A stretch of 64,000 bases of DNA from Limnospira fusiformis SAG 85.79 (GTDB lineage Bacteria > Cyanobacteriota > Cyanobacteriia > Cyanobacteriales > Microcoleaceae). Made by a program: the position numbers and the translations under genes. A model generated the notes under the pieces. It made no database searches. It was not told the DNA's origin and saw only the letters and a list, made by a program, of their open reading frames with translations. Shown here one piece after another: positions 9,099-19,159 of this stretch; within the stretch, counting starts at the first letter, position 1; the number at the start of each line of letters is the position of its first letter. The DNA lies in contig NZ_CP051185.1 in the NCBI RefSeq assembly GCF_012516315.1, positions 4,965,363-5,029,362 of the forward strand, in the 5' to 3' direction.

Positions 9099-10265
9099 AT
9101 GCGTATTTTGTCTATTCATAACAATTATCAAATTCGAGGCGGGGAAGACGAATCAACCCAAGCCGAAGCTAATTTGCTCAAAGCAAATGGTAATCAAGTT
9201 GATATTTATCAAGATAGCAATGAGCGAGTTGCCAGCCTTAATCGAGTACATTTAGCTTCTACAACCATTTGGTCTACAGAAGCCTACAAAATAGTTAAAC
9301 AAAAGTTGCGAACCCACCCCACAGATATTGTTCATGTTCAAAACTTTTTCCCCTTAATCTCTCCATCAGTATATTATGCGGCTAAATCTGAGGGAGTCCC
9401 AGTAGTTCAAACCCTCCGAAATTACCGATTAATTTGCCCTAATGGATTGTTTTTTCGCTCCGATCGCATTTGTGAAGACTGTCTAGGTAAATTTGTACCC
9501 TATCCCGGAGTTATTCACGCCTGTTACCGAGAAAATCGAGCCGCCAGTGCCATCACTGCAACCATGTTAACCCTACACCGTATGGCTCGCACTTGGGTAA
9601 ATCAGGTAGATATATTTATTACTCTCAGCCAATTTGCTCGCCAGAAATTTATTGAAGCCGGGTGGTCAGAAGACCGAATAATAGTTAAACCTAACTTTGT
9701 CTATCCCGATCCAGGAGTCGGCAGTGGGGAAGGGGGATATGCGCTATTTGTAGGTAGATTATCTGTAGAAAAAGGCTTAGATGTGCTGATTGATGCTTGG
9801 CAAAATCTCCGTCAACCAGTACCCTTAAAAATTGTGGGGGATGGTCCTTTAGTCCCCCGTGTCCAAGCCGCTGCTGAGAAATTACCTCACATTCAATGGT
9901 TAGGACGTAGACCCCTCCCAGAAGTGTATAAATTGATGGGAGAAGCCATGGTTTTAATTTTCCCTTCTAAATGGTATGAAACCTTTGGTAGAGTCGCTGT
10001 AGAAGCCTTTGCTAAGGGTACTCCTGTAATTGCTTCTAACTTAGGTGCGATCGCCGAATTAGTAGAAGATGGTCGCACGGGACTGCGATTTAAACCCAGC
10101 GATCCCATCAGTCTTGCCGAACAAGTTGAATCCCTAATTTCCCATCCTGAAAAACTCCCTCAAATGCGCCGAGAAGCCAGGGCAGAATTTGAAGCCAAAT
10201 ATACAGCACAACAAAATTATGAGCAACTGAAATCAATTTACCAGTTAGTTTTGAGTAAACCCTAG
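9099..10265 (+). CDS. GT4 glycosyltransferase
   Basis: A 388-residue family 4 glycosyltransferase. FVGRLSVEKGLDVLIDA (about residue 217) opens the nucleotide-sugar domain and YETFGRVAVEAFAKGTPVI carries an intact EX7E motif. The N-terminal IHNNYQIRGGEDES and the Cys-containing stretch LICPNGLFFRSDRICEDC (about residues 110-127) mark a subgroup with a possible metal site in the acceptor domain. A 67-bp gap separates it from the previous gene, the largest between 3535 and 11702, which may hold a secondary promoter. Confidence 0.9.
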   Translation: MRILSIHNNYQIRGGEDESTQAEANLLKANGNQVDIYQDSNERVASLNRVHLASTTIWSTEAYKIVKQKLRTHPTDIVHVQNFFPLISPSVYYAAKSEGVPVVQTLRNYRLICPNGLFFRSDRICEDCLGKFVPYPGVIHACYRENRAASAITATMLTLHRMARTWVNQVDIFITLSQFARQKFIEAGWSEDRIIVKPNFVYPDPGVGSGEGGYALFVGRLSVEKGLDVLIDAWQNLRQPVPLKIVGDGPLVPRVQAAAEKLPHIQWLGRRPLPEVYKLMGEAMVLIFPSKWYETFGRVAVEAFAKGTPVIASNLGAIAELVEDGRTGLRFKPSDPISLAEQVESLISHPEKLPQMRREARAEFEAKYTAQQNYEQLKSIYQLVLSKP

Positions 10266-10280
10266 TAGATTACATGATTA

Positions 10281-11702
10281 ATGGAAACATACCCCAATCA
10301 ATCAAGATTAATTAAACCTAAAAAGGGATATATTAAACTCTCGACACTGACTCTATTTGCCTTCATTTGCGCATTTTTTTCCCGCGTACTTCAGCTTTTA
10401 AAATTTCCCTCGATTGTTAACTTAGTGCATCTGGCAATAGTTCCCTGGCTGTTTGCTTTTGCTCTGTGGAAAACCAAGATCAAAGACCGACAACAAATTA
10501 CCATCATTAAAGAAATGGTAGTGGCTCTATTTATTTTTCTGATTATTTCCGTAGCCAGTGCCTTATTAAATGCCGCTGGTTTAATTAATATTGCCGTTAA
10601 TTTCTTGTTGTTATGTGAACATTTTTTATTTATTGTTATTATTCTGACTGTCCCGATTACTTTGGACAAGTTAAACCAATTGCGTGGCTATATTGTTTTT
10701 GCATCCTTCACTAATCTAGCATTTGCCTATGTGCAACAGTATGTTCTGCATCTCCATCTACGCCAGGGATTAGAAGACAATATCAAAGGTGTTTTTATTG
10801 CCCAAGGTGCGGGTCATGTCATCGGTGCTTCTGTATCATTAACCTTTGGGATTTACTATTTTTTGGCAGCTAAAAATCTGCCTATATGGTTGCGGGCTGC
10901 CGTGGTATTAGCAACTTTTTGGCACATGGTTATTTCTGATGCTAAACAGGTAATTTTAGTGTTTGGTATTGCTGGGGGATTTCTGCTATTAACTAAATTT
11001 AAAAATATGGCTGATGCTATTAAATTTGTAATTATTTTTGGGATATTATCTTATGTGTTTTGGTGGGCGATTCATAATGTACCTGAGATGAGTGCTTTTC
11101 AAACTTGGATGCGGCCGGAAATTTATGGGCCGGAAGGAGAAGCTACTTTACTGAAATCTGCTACTTTTCGCATTGTTCCGGCTTTCTATGAGTCTCCCCT
11201 TCATCCTTTGCTAGGCTTAGGTCCTGGTCACACTGTAGGAAGACTAGGAGGCTGGATGCTACGGGAATATGCGTTTATTTTAAGACCCCTTGGGGCTACT
11301 TCCCACCCCGCTACTAATACCATTTGGCAAGCGGTAGGAGCTAGTTGGTTAGGAGATCAATCGAGTATGTTTTCTCCCCTGTTTGGTTGGGCGGGAATTT
11401 GGGGAGATGTCGGCTTTTTGGGACTGGCATCATTTTTGTATATTTGGTTTGTGGTTTGGCGTAGACTCTGTTTTGATGATATTTCTAAGTTTCTGGTTTT
11501 ATGTCCCTTGTCTTTTGGGTTGATTTTTACTCAGATGGAGGAACCAGGTTATATGATTTATCTGGCTTGTATTGTGGTTTTGCGATGGCAAGAATATCAC
11601 TTTAGTCGTCAATCTACTGAGATTCCTCAACCGCCACGATTAACTATTAAGACTCTTCTGAGACCTCAAGTTTTACTCCGCGCTTTATTGCTAATAGGAT
11701 AG
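10281..11702 (+). CDS. O-antigen ligase/polymerase-like membrane protein
   Basis: A 473-residue polytopic inner-membrane protein with about 10-11 hydrophobic helices. A larger loop (about residues 270-370) contains the GLGPGHTVGRLG segment, where Wzy/WaaL-type enzymes place their periplasmic catalytic loop. These proteins polymerise repeat units or ligate a finished glycan to a lipid carrier. It closes the glycan operon, 15 bp after a glycosyltransferase, as is usual for a polymerase. The family is very divergent in sequence, so polymerase versus ligase cannot be decided here. Confidence 0.75.
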   Translation: METYPNQSRLIKPKKGYIKLSTLTLFAFICAFFSRVLQLLKFPSIVNLVHLAIVPWLFAFALWKTKIKDRQQITIIKEMVVALFIFLIISVASALLNAAGLINIAVNFLLLCEHFLFIVIILTVPITLDKLNQLRGYIVFASFTNLAFAYVQQYVLHLHLRQGLEDNIKGVFIAQGAGHVIGASVSLTFGIYYFLAAKNLPIWLRAAVVLATFWHMVISDAKQVILVFGIAGGFLLLTKFKNMADAIKFVIIFGILSYVFWWAIHNVPEMSAFQTWMRPEIYGPEGEATLLKSATFRIVPAFYESPLHPLLGLGPGHTVGRLGGWMLREYAFILRPLGATSHPATNTIWQAVGASWLGDQSSMFSPLFGWAGIWGDVGFLGLASFLYIWFVVWRRLCFDDISKFLVLCPLSFGLIFTQMEEPGYMIYLACIVVLRWQEYHFSRQSTEIPQPPRLTIKTLLRPQVLLRALLLIG

Positions 11703-11732
11703 TGGGGTAATTATTACGGGATTATGATTAAC

Positions 11733-12917
11733 TTAACTTTGAGATAATCTGGGGACTGATTGACCGCCTAGCAGTTGATGGGTTTCTCGCAATAATTGGG
11801 GGATTTTATCGGCGTGGGGACTATTTTTTAAACAGTCACTTAAATCTACTTGGTCAATAGTGGCGGCGTTTTGTCCGGGGAACCAATGACCACCATTTCC
11901 CAGTAAGTTATAGCGCATTTTACCATATTCGGTCATATCGTATGCGATCGCTAAATTTCTTAACCAGAGAATGATGGGAATATTAATATTATTGGGTGTA
12001 TCTTCTGGGTTAGGTAAACCCTGATTCCATGTCTTGAACCAATCTTCCCCTAGGGCTTCTATGGCGGTTTTCTCTAACTTTTCTAAAATGGGGGGTAAGA
12101 TTTCATCCCAACGGTCTAGGAGGTCCATAGCCTGTAAATGTTCATCAAAATCTGTAGGTTTCGATGCGCCTAAACTGAGGGTATGAACTTGGGGATAAGA
12201 TAAACAAAATAAGTTGTTAAATACAATGGGACTAATGGGAGAACATAGGTCTACTAACTTTTGAGGCGGATCATATAATTTCCCCCCTTTATCAGAAGGA
12301 CTGATGATAAACACTCCCATATCATGACGGTTGGCGGCTTCAATGGCGCGCCAATTTAGTTGATTGATATAATACCAGTGTAGGTTAACATAGTCGAATT
12401 TATCAGTAGCGATCGCATTAACAATAACATCCGTTGGCCCGTGGGTGGAAAACCCAATAAATCTGACTTTTCCTTCTTTTTGCAATTCTTGAGCGACTTC
12501 TAAACAGCCACCGGGTCGAATCGAATATTCTAACAGTTCCGGGGTATTAATCCCATGTAGACCCAATAAATCCACATAGTCTAACTGTAAATATTTCAGA
12601 GATTTGTCAAAGTCACGGCGAAACTCAGCCGGGTCTGGTTTCGGGGAAACTTTGGTTTGAATAATTAGCCTTTCGCGGGGTAGTTTTGGTAAAATCCAAC
12701 CCAGTTGCATCTCCGATGTACCATAACCCCTAGCGGTTTCAATATGGTTAATTCCCGACTCTAGGGAACGGCGAATTACCGCTTCTAAATTCCGCTGACT
12801 TTCGGGGGGTATTTTTTCAGGAGAGGCATCTTGCCACTGATATTGATACCGCATTCCACCACAGGATAATACAGGCATCGGCAGTTCAGTTCGTCCAAAC
12901 CTTCTATAGTGCATCAT
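11733..12917 (-). CDS. Aldo/keto reductase
   Basis: A 394-residue NAD(P)H-dependent oxidoreductase with a TIM-barrel aldo/keto reductase domain (about residues 1-290) and a helical C-terminal extension. Tetrad candidates are Tyr in ARGYGTSE (about residue 65), Lys in IIQTKVSP and His in LLGLHGIN. The tetrad Asp position reads Glu (HIETARGYG), a conservative change from the usual Asp. The iron-sulfur cysteines found at the C-terminus of some related enzymes are absent. It is convergent with the glycan operon (30 bp apart) and lies downstream of rpiA on the same strand. The substrate is unknown. Confidence 0.88.
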   Translation of the reverse strand: MMHYRRFGRTELPMPVLSCGGMRYQYQWQDASPEKIPPESQRNLEAVIRRSLESGINHIETARGYGTSEMQLGWILPKLPRERLIIQTKVSPKPDPAEFRRDFDKSLKYLQLDYVDLLGLHGINTPELLEYSIRPGGCLEVAQELQKEGKVRFIGFSTHGPTDVIVNAIATDKFDYVNLHWYYINQLNWRAIEAANRHDMGVFIISPSDKGGKLYDPPQKLVDLCSPISPIVFNNLFCLSYPQVHTLSLGASKPTDFDEHLQAMDLLDRWDEILPPILEKLEKTAIEALGEDWFKTWNQGLPNPEDTPNNINIPIILWLRNLAIAYDMTEYGKMRYNLLGNGGHWFPGQNAATIDQVDLSDCLKNSPHADKIPQLLRETHQLLGGQSVPRLSQS

Positions 12918-12993
12918 CAGCTATTTATATGGCAACAATTAGGGGAAACAGAAACCAGCGTTTGGGTTTCTATCCCCCAGTTTTTTTTGAGGA

Positions 12994-13707
12994 TTAGGAA
13001 ATCTCGCGGACAACAGGTTGACCGTCTTTGATTTCTCCCACTAGGATAACATCAGCCACACCGACAAACAAACCATTTTCTAAAACCCCAGGAATATTGT
13101 TGAGGGTTTTTTCTAATTCGGCGGGATTATCGATCGCATCAAATTTGACATCAATCACCATATTTCCCTGGTCTGTAATCACAGGTCCAGCTTTTTTGAC
13201 TCCCATTCTCAGGGTAGGTTTACCCCCAAGTTTGGTAATGGCTGCCATTACCGGAGTCATCGCCATTGGCATAACTTCCACGGGTAATAAAAATGTAGAA
13301 CCCAGACGATCTACGATTTTAGAACCATCTACAACTACAATAAACTGATCTGCTAAACAGTCTACAATTTTTTCGCGAGTGTGAGCGGCACCACCACCTT
13401 TGATTAAATTTTTGTGAGGATCAACCTCATCAGCACCATCAATGGCGATATCAATATGGTCAATTTCATCTAAAGTGGTGAGGGGAATGCCATATTCCTT
13501 GGCAAGTACAGAGGCTTGGAATGAGGTGGGAACGCCTTTAATATCTTTGATTTCCCCACTTTTGAGGCGTTCTCCTAAAAATTGAATTGTGTATGCTGTG
13601 GTTGACCCCGTTCCCAGTCCGACAATGGAACCGGACTTAACCCGGTCTGCTGCCGCTTTGCCAACCTGTTGCTTCATTAACTTAACGGGGTCTTGTTCTG
13701 GACTCAT
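12994..13707 (-). CDS. rpiA: Ribose-5-phosphate isomerase A
   Basis: A 237-residue RpiA, interconverting ribose 5-phosphate and ribulose 5-phosphate in the Calvin and pentose phosphate cycles. Family signatures are all present: VGLGTGSTT near residue 30 (phosphate-binding loop), the catalytic IDGADE near residue 88 and [11 protein letters not shown] near residue 100, which carries the catalytic Glu/Lys. Length is normal for the family. It starts at ATG 13707 and is followed on the same strand by the aldo/keto reductase 76 bp away; cotranscription is possible but not shown. Confidence 0.97.
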   Translation of the reverse strand: MSPEQDPVKLMKQQVGKAAADRVKSGSIVGLGTGSTTAYTIQFLGERLKSGEIKDIKGVPTSFQASVLAKEYGIPLTTLDEIDHIDIAIDGADEVDPHKNLIKGGGAAHTREKIVDCLADQFIVVVDGSKIVDRLGSTFLLPVEVMPMAMTPVMAAITKLGGKPTLRMGVKKAGPVITDQGNMVIDVKFDAIDNPAELEKTLNNIPGVLENGLFVGVADVILVGEIKDGQPVVREIS

Positions 13708-13977
13708 GCTAAATACTCCTAAAGGACAGTTTTGGATAACTGTAGTTTGATCAACAATTTTTACTTTATCGCGTTTTGTACCTTGGCAAACATCATATTT
13801 GAGTCAACACCAAAATTATCTGGGGTTGGATAAGTCGCCCTGGTGTTGTATTATATCATAGCAGAGCGGTGGTTTGAATAAGTGATAATTTGGGGTAACT
13901 GTTGGACGGTTGCCAATTCTACCTAATACGCTGACAGATTATTATTAGTTGTATCAACACGCATTTGAGGAAAGTTA

Positions 13978-16900
13978 GTGAATTCAGAGCAGATTAAGGT
14001 TTATTGTTGTCAGGGCCAGGTTTTTTTTAGTCGGGGTGATTATCCAGCTAGTATTGAGGCTTATATGAAGGCTTTAGAACTGGATATTAAAAATGCCGAT
14101 GTTTATATCATGTTGGCAGAATCATATATTTATAATCAGGAAATTGATGCAGCTATTTCGGCTTTAGAAAAGGCTTTAAAATTACAGCCTGATTTGGCTG
14201 GGGCTTATATGCGAGTTGGCAATGCTCTGCAAATGTGTAATTGTCTGGATTTGGCTATTTGGGCTTATACTCAAGGGTTGGAAATTGAGCCAAATTATAG
14301 CATAGCTTATAGTAATTTGGGTGGTGTTTATTATCAGCAACAGAGATGGCATGAGGCGATTAATTGTTATCAGAAATGCCTGGGAATTGATCCTGATTTT
14401 GCGATTGTTCATTGGATGCTAGGAAATGCTTTGATTAAATCAGGGGATATGGCGGGCGCTATTACCTGTTATCAGCGGGCGATTAACCTACAAGACAGAC
14501 CGGATTTTTATCGCAAACTGGCGGAAGCGCTAGAGAAAAATGGTCAGATTAATGAGGCGATCGCCAATTATAAAACCGCCCTCAAACTTGATGCTAATAA
14601 TAGTGATATTATCGGGAAAATTGCCGAATTAAAATCCCGGCTAGAAACTCCGGTTTCCGGGTCTATCAGTGAATCGATGAATTTTATAGAAGATGCTACC
14701 GATAGTTTTGATGAACAGGGGGTAGATTTTTCGGGTCAAGTCTTAGAAGGGGAATTACACTATCAGGAAGAAACCCAGGAATCAGAGGATTTAGTTACCC
14801 CTCCCACTGAACAGTTATTAATTCAAGCAGATGCAAAATTTTGGGCACAAAAGCCGATAAATCCCAGGGTATTATCCTTACAAAAACAAGCAGAATTATA
14901 TTTATCTCAGGGCAAATTAGAGGAAACTGTTGCCACCTGTCAGCAAATCTTAAAACTCGATCCTAATTTTTTATTTGTCTATGTAGTCCTGGGTAATGCC
15001 TTACATTTTCAAGGCAAAATATCCTCAGCCATTCGCGCCTACAATCAAGCCTTAGAAATTCATCCCGATTTTGCGGAAGTTCATGCTAATCTAGCGACCA
15101 TGTATCTGCAAAATGGGCAGGTAAATGAAGCGATCGCCGCTTATCAAAAGTCCATTGAGATTAAACCGGACTTGGCGGCGGTACATTGGAATTTAGGGAG
15201 AGTTTATCAACAATTAGGAAATACAGAAGCCGCCATTAATTCCTGGAAAATCGCCTTAGAATTAAAACCCGATTTAGTAGAAGCCGACTTTCACTTTGAG
15301 TTAGGCAATATTCTGGCGCGACGGGGTGAATATGAACCAGCGATCGCCAGTTATCAACGGGCAATTTCCCGGAAACCCAATTGGGCGGAACCCTATGCTA
15401 ATATCGGCTGTTTACGGGTGCAGCAAGACCGCTTAAAAGAGGCTTTAGACCAGTTACAAAAAGCCATTGCTCTCAGCCCCAAAATGCCGGAACTGTATCT
15501 ACACACCGCCCGCATTTTTACCAAACTCCGCCGCCACCAAGATGCCATTAATCACTATCAAAAAGTAATTGAACTCCAACCCAATTTTCCCGATGCCTAT
15601 GCTAATTTAGCGAATATGCAGGCAATCCTTGGACAACTACCAGAGGCGATCGCTAACTATCAAAAAACCCTACAATTAAAACCAGAATGGGCAGAAGTTT
15701 ACTGTCGTCTCGCCCATATTCAAAAACAAAAGGAACCCAAAGAAGCCGTAGCCAACCTAGAAAAAGCGCTGGAACTTAAACCAGATTTTGCCGAAGCCTA
15801 TCAACAACTCTGTGATCTTCTCAGCCATTCCACCAATTTAGGAAAAGCCAGAAAGGTAGCCGATCGCTACTGGGAAAACTGCGGTAAAACTCTACCCGTC
15901 CTATGCGCGATCGCCTATATTTTTTCCTATACTCAATCAGGCGCTTGTGAACAGGCATTAGCCAAACTCGAACACTTAGAAACCATCTGCAATAACAGCA
16001 TGGAAACCCTCACAGAAATCGAAATCAGGCTAATTTATGAAATCATTTTATTTACAGTTCCCCACCTCCGGGATAACTTAGAAGGAAACGCCCAATTTTA
16101 TCAGATAATTTGTCAATCTTATTACCAAGAACCCATAGCCACTCCCCCGTCTATTTATGCCGAACCGCGTTCCCCTTTAAAAATCGGTTTTCTTTCCAAA
16201 CATTTTCGCCGCCATTCCGTGGGTTGGTGTGCCGAAGGAGTCATCAAAGAAATGTCCGCAATTACCCCCCATATTAATTTATATATTAGTGGCATACTGC
16301 ACCCCGATGAGGTAACAGCCAGATATGAACAAACCGTCGCTAAATGCTATTGGCCGAAATCCTATCCCAATGGTTTTGCCTCCGCAGAAGAATTAAGTCA
16401 AGAAATCCGAAGCGATCGCATTGATGTATTAGTTGATCTCGACTCAGTAACCATTCCTGTAAACGTGCAAGTTTTGCATAAATCCCCCGCCCCAGTTTGT
16501 GTAACTTGGTTAGGATTTGATGCCCCCTATCTCACCAGTAACCATTATCTAATTTGTGACCAACATACTCACCCACCCGGAATAGAAAAACATTATCTCG
16601 AACGCCTAGTTAGGCTACCAGATACCGCCGTAGCCATAGCCGGACTTCCCACCCGTCCCGTAGATAGAAACATGGTGAGACAACAGTTAAATATCCCCCC
16701 AAATGCCGTAGCTTATCTATGCGTTGCGCCGGGGCGAAAAACCAATGGGGAGATGATCAAAGCCCAGGTTAATATTCTGCGATCGGTTCCCAATAGTGTA
16801 TTAATTCGCAAAGGTCAAGGGGATGCCCAACTACTGCGAGAAATGTATAACCAAGCCTGCGAAGACCTAGGAGTTGACATCAATCGTTTAATCTTTTTAG

Positions 16901-17289
16901 GACTCACCAAAACCGAAGAAGAACACCGGGCGATTTATAAAGTTGCGGATGTCATGTTAGATTCCTACCCCTACAATGGAGGAACCCATAACCTAGAGGC
17001 ATTATGGTCAGAATTACCCGTAGTCACCAGGTCAGGTAGACAGTATTTATCGCGGATGGGTTATGCTTTCCTAAAATCAGTTAACCTTGATATAGGTGTA
17101 GCTTGGAGTTGGGAAGAATACACCCAACTAGGGATTGAATTTGGTCAAAATGCCACATTAAGACAGCAAATTAGTAACCATTTAGCCAGAGTTAAACAAC
17201 CAGAAACTCTCGCCCCCTTGTGGAATCCTAAACAGTTAGCCATTCAAATGTATCGAACCTTTGAACAATTAAGGCGCGTGACTAATTAG
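13978..17289 (+). CDS. TPR-repeat SPINDLY/OGT-like O-linked glycosyltransferase (GT41)
   Basis: An 1103-residue protein. I count about 16 tetratricopeptide repeats in two blocks: six in residues about 5-215 and ten in about 290-620. An acidic, low-complexity linker (about 220-290) separates them. From about residue 732 the sequence is a GT41 catalytic domain like O-GlcNAc transferase/SPINDLY, with KIGFLSKHFRRHSVGW, PVCVTWLGFDAPYLTS and LDSYPYNGGTHNLEALW. It probably glycosylates Ser/Thr of proteins using a nucleotide sugar, with the TPRs choosing targets. It starts with GTG at 13978 after a GAGGAAAG ribosome site. A kinase gene follows in the same direction. Confidence 0.9.
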   Translation: MNSEQIKVYCCQGQVFFSRGDYPASIEAYMKALELDIKNADVYIMLAESYIYNQEIDAAISALEKALKLQPDLAGAYMRVGNALQMCNCLDLAIWAYTQGLEIEPNYSIAYSNLGGVYYQQQRWHEAINCYQKCLGIDPDFAIVHWMLGNALIKSGDMAGAITCYQRAINLQDRPDFYRKLAEALEKNGQINEAIANYKTALKLDANNSDIIGKIAELKSRLETPVSGSISESMNFIEDATDSFDEQGVDFSGQVLEGELHYQEETQESEDLVTPPTEQLLIQADAKFWAQKPINPRVLSLQKQAELYLSQGKLEETVATCQQILKLDPNFLFVYVVLGNALHFQGKISSAIRAYNQALEIHPDFAEVHANLATMYLQNGQVNEAIAAYQKSIEIKPDLAAVHWNLGRVYQQLGNTEAAINSWKIALELKPDLVEADFHFELGNILARRGEYEPAIASYQRAISRKPNWAEPYANIGCLRVQQDRLKEALDQLQKAIALSPKMPELYLHTARIFTKLRRHQDAINHYQKVIELQPNFPDAYANLANMQAILGQLPEAIANYQKTLQLKPEWAEVYCRLAHIQKQKEPKEAVANLEKALELKPDFAEAYQQLCDLLSHSTNLGKARKVADRYWENCGKTLPVLCAIAYIFSYTQSGACEQALAKLEHLETICNNSMETLTEIEIRLIYEIILFTVPHLRDNLEGNAQFYQIICQSYYQEPIATPPSIYAEPRSPLKIGFLSKHFRRHSVGWCAEGVIKEMSAITPHINLYISGILHPDEVTARYEQTVAKCYWPKSYPNGFASAEELSQEIRSDRIDVLVDLDSVTIPVNVQVLHKSPAPVCVTWLGFDAPYLTSNHYLICDQHTHPPGIEKHYLERLVRLPDTAVAIAGLPTRPVDRNMVRQQLNIPPNAVAYLCVAPGRKTNGEMIKAQVNILRSVPNSVLIRKGQGDAQLLREMYNQACEDLGVDINRLIFLGLTKTEEEHRAIYKVADVMLDSYPYNGGTHNLEALWSELPVVTRSGRQYLSRMGYAFLKSVNLDIGVAWSWEEYTQLGIEFGQNATLRQQISNHLARVKQPETLAPLWNPKQLAIQMYRTFEQLRRVTN

Positions 17290-17364
17290 GAACATCTCGC
17301 CCAGAAACGTTATCATGGACGATAGCACAATTAACTGTTGAGTTGGACCACTAAGGTCGCTATC

Positions 17365-19125
17365 GTGGAACATCCCGTTTCATCTACTGTTCACTGTATT
17401 AACCCCAAATGCCCTAAACCCCATGGCCAGCCTTGGGGTAATAGGTTTTGTCAAAGTTGCGGTGCGCCATTGCAACTCAACGATCGCTATATTCCCTTAA
17501 ACAGTCTAGGAAGTGGCGGCTTTTCCAGGCTGTACACCATTTGGGACTTGAAAACCCAATCCGAAAAAGTCCTGAAAGTCCTCGTGCAACCCGACCCCAA
17601 AGCCCTAGAATTATTTGAACAAGAAGCCAGAGTTTTGGCATCCCTACAGCATTCGGGAGTCCCACGGGTAGTCCCAGACGGCTATTTTTTCCTACGAAGA
17701 CGCAACCGTAACCCCTTACAACTTCCCTGCTTAATCATGGAAAAAATTAACGGCCTTACTCTCGAGGAAATTCTCGCCGAATATCCCCAAGGCTGTCCTG
17801 AAGAGTTGGTCATGCTGTGGCTGCATCAGGCTTTGGATATTTTGCGGGAGTTACACAAACGGGGAATTGTACACCGAGACCTGAAACCGTCTAACCTGAT
17901 GTTGCGTTTACCCCACCCGCAAACCCTCGACTACAGCCAGCTTGCGGATAGTCCCTTGGTGATGATTGACTTTGGCGGCGCGAAACAAATTGGGACTTTA
18001 GTCCATAGCGATCGAGAAACTACCCCCAGAAGCCACACCCGCCTAGTTTCTCCCGGTTATAGTCCCCCGGAGCAAATAGTTGGGGCCGCCATAACTCCGG
18101 CCACCGATTTTTATGCTTTGGGGCGAACCTGTATCCACCTGTTAACGGGTCTGTTTCCCGCCGAACTTGAAGACCCCATGACCGGAAAATTGCAATGGCA
18201 ACATCGGGTGGCCGTGACTCCCGGCTTTGCCGAATTACTTGATTGTATGGTCGAAAATGATGTGAATGAGCGCCCCCAAAATGCTGATGATATTCAAACC
18301 TATCTATTCCGCATCGCCAGGATGAAAAGGCATCCCCGCCGGATGATGTCCTTTCCTCAACTGTTTCTTGATGTCATCAAAACTGCATTAATTGAAGTCG
18401 ATCGCATTATCTGGGGGGGATTGAAATTGGTTGGGCGCAGCCTCCTGGCTATATCTCAGGCTATCACCGAAACCCTTTGGCAAATCGGGTTGGCTAGTTC
18501 AGGAGGAATGCTGGGGGCGGGGTTAGGGTTAATTTTAGCCTATCAATCTCCCCTCGGTCAAATATTAGGGGATTTACTCAAGCCTTCTTTACCCCTGTTG
18601 TTTAGTCATCTATCTAACAATTTGGGCGCGGAAATTATAGTGTTAAGTTTAGCCGGATTAGGCACAGGTTTAGGCTTGACCGATGGCGCAGGTTTTCAGC
18701 AACGCCGTCACTATAAATGGGCGGGCGTGATGGGTGTATTCGGATATTTAACGGGGGGGTTACTGTGGCGCATTATCAGTACCATCTCCCTAGTGCCAGG
18801 GTTTGGCAATTTGGCTATGGCGAGATGGTTTTGTATAGGAATGACTACCGTGATTTTAACCTGGGGATTGGATTGGAAAAGCCATCGCTCGGTTTATGCG
18901 ATCGTTTCCGCCAGCGCCACCAGCGCTATTTTTTGGGGTTTAGCTAACTTGAATATCCTGCCCATTTATCTATTACAATTTCCCCAAGTCAGTCTGATAG
19001 CCGAGTGGGTACAGTTCAGGTATGCTATTACTTTTGTGGGTTTATTGGGCTGCACTATAGCTTTATCTTTGGCAGTAATTCACTATACAATTATCCCGAT
19101 TTTACGCCTGATAGGATGGAAATAG
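17365..19125 (+). CDS. Ser/Thr protein kinase with N-terminal zinc ribbon and membrane tail
   Basis: A Hanks-type protein kinase. A four-Cys motif (CINPKC then CQSCGAP) near residues 10-40 suggests a zinc ribbon, as in several cyanobacterial Spk kinases. The kinase domain runs from about residue 45 to 310, with GSGGFSRLY in the glycine loop, HRDLKPSNLML in the catalytic loop and DFGGAKQIG as the DFG segment. The C-terminal 200 residues hold four or five hydrophobic helices, so it is membrane-bound. I prefer GTG at 17365 (AAGG 8 bp upstream) to the TTG at 17338, which has no ribosome site. Confidence 0.88.
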   Translation: MEHPVSSTVHCINPKCPKPHGQPWGNRFCQSCGAPLQLNDRYIPLNSLGSGGFSRLYTIWDLKTQSEKVLKVLVQPDPKALELFEQEARVLASLQHSGVPRVVPDGYFFLRRRNRNPLQLPCLIMEKINGLTLEEILAEYPQGCPEELVMLWLHQALDILRELHKRGIVHRDLKPSNLMLRLPHPQTLDYSQLADSPLVMIDFGGAKQIGTLVHSDRETTPRSHTRLVSPGYSPPEQIVGAAITPATDFYALGRTCIHLLTGLFPAELEDPMTGKLQWQHRVAVTPGFAELLDCMVENDVNERPQNADDIQTYLFRIARMKRHPRRMMSFPQLFLDVIKTALIEVDRIIWGGLKLVGRSLLAISQAITETLWQIGLASSGGMLGAGLGLILAYQSPLGQILGDLLKPSLPLLFSHLSNNLGAEIIVLSLAGLGTGLGLTDGAGFQQRRHYKWAGVMGVFGYLTGGLLWRIISTISLVPGFGNLAMARWFCIGMTTVILTWGLDWKSHRSVYAIVSASATSAIFWGLANLNILPIYLLQFPQVSLIAEWVQFRYAITFVGLLGCTIALSLAVIHYTIIPILRLIGWK

Positions 19126-19159
19126 ACATCAGCAATAATCCCCCCGCTGAGAGAATTGT

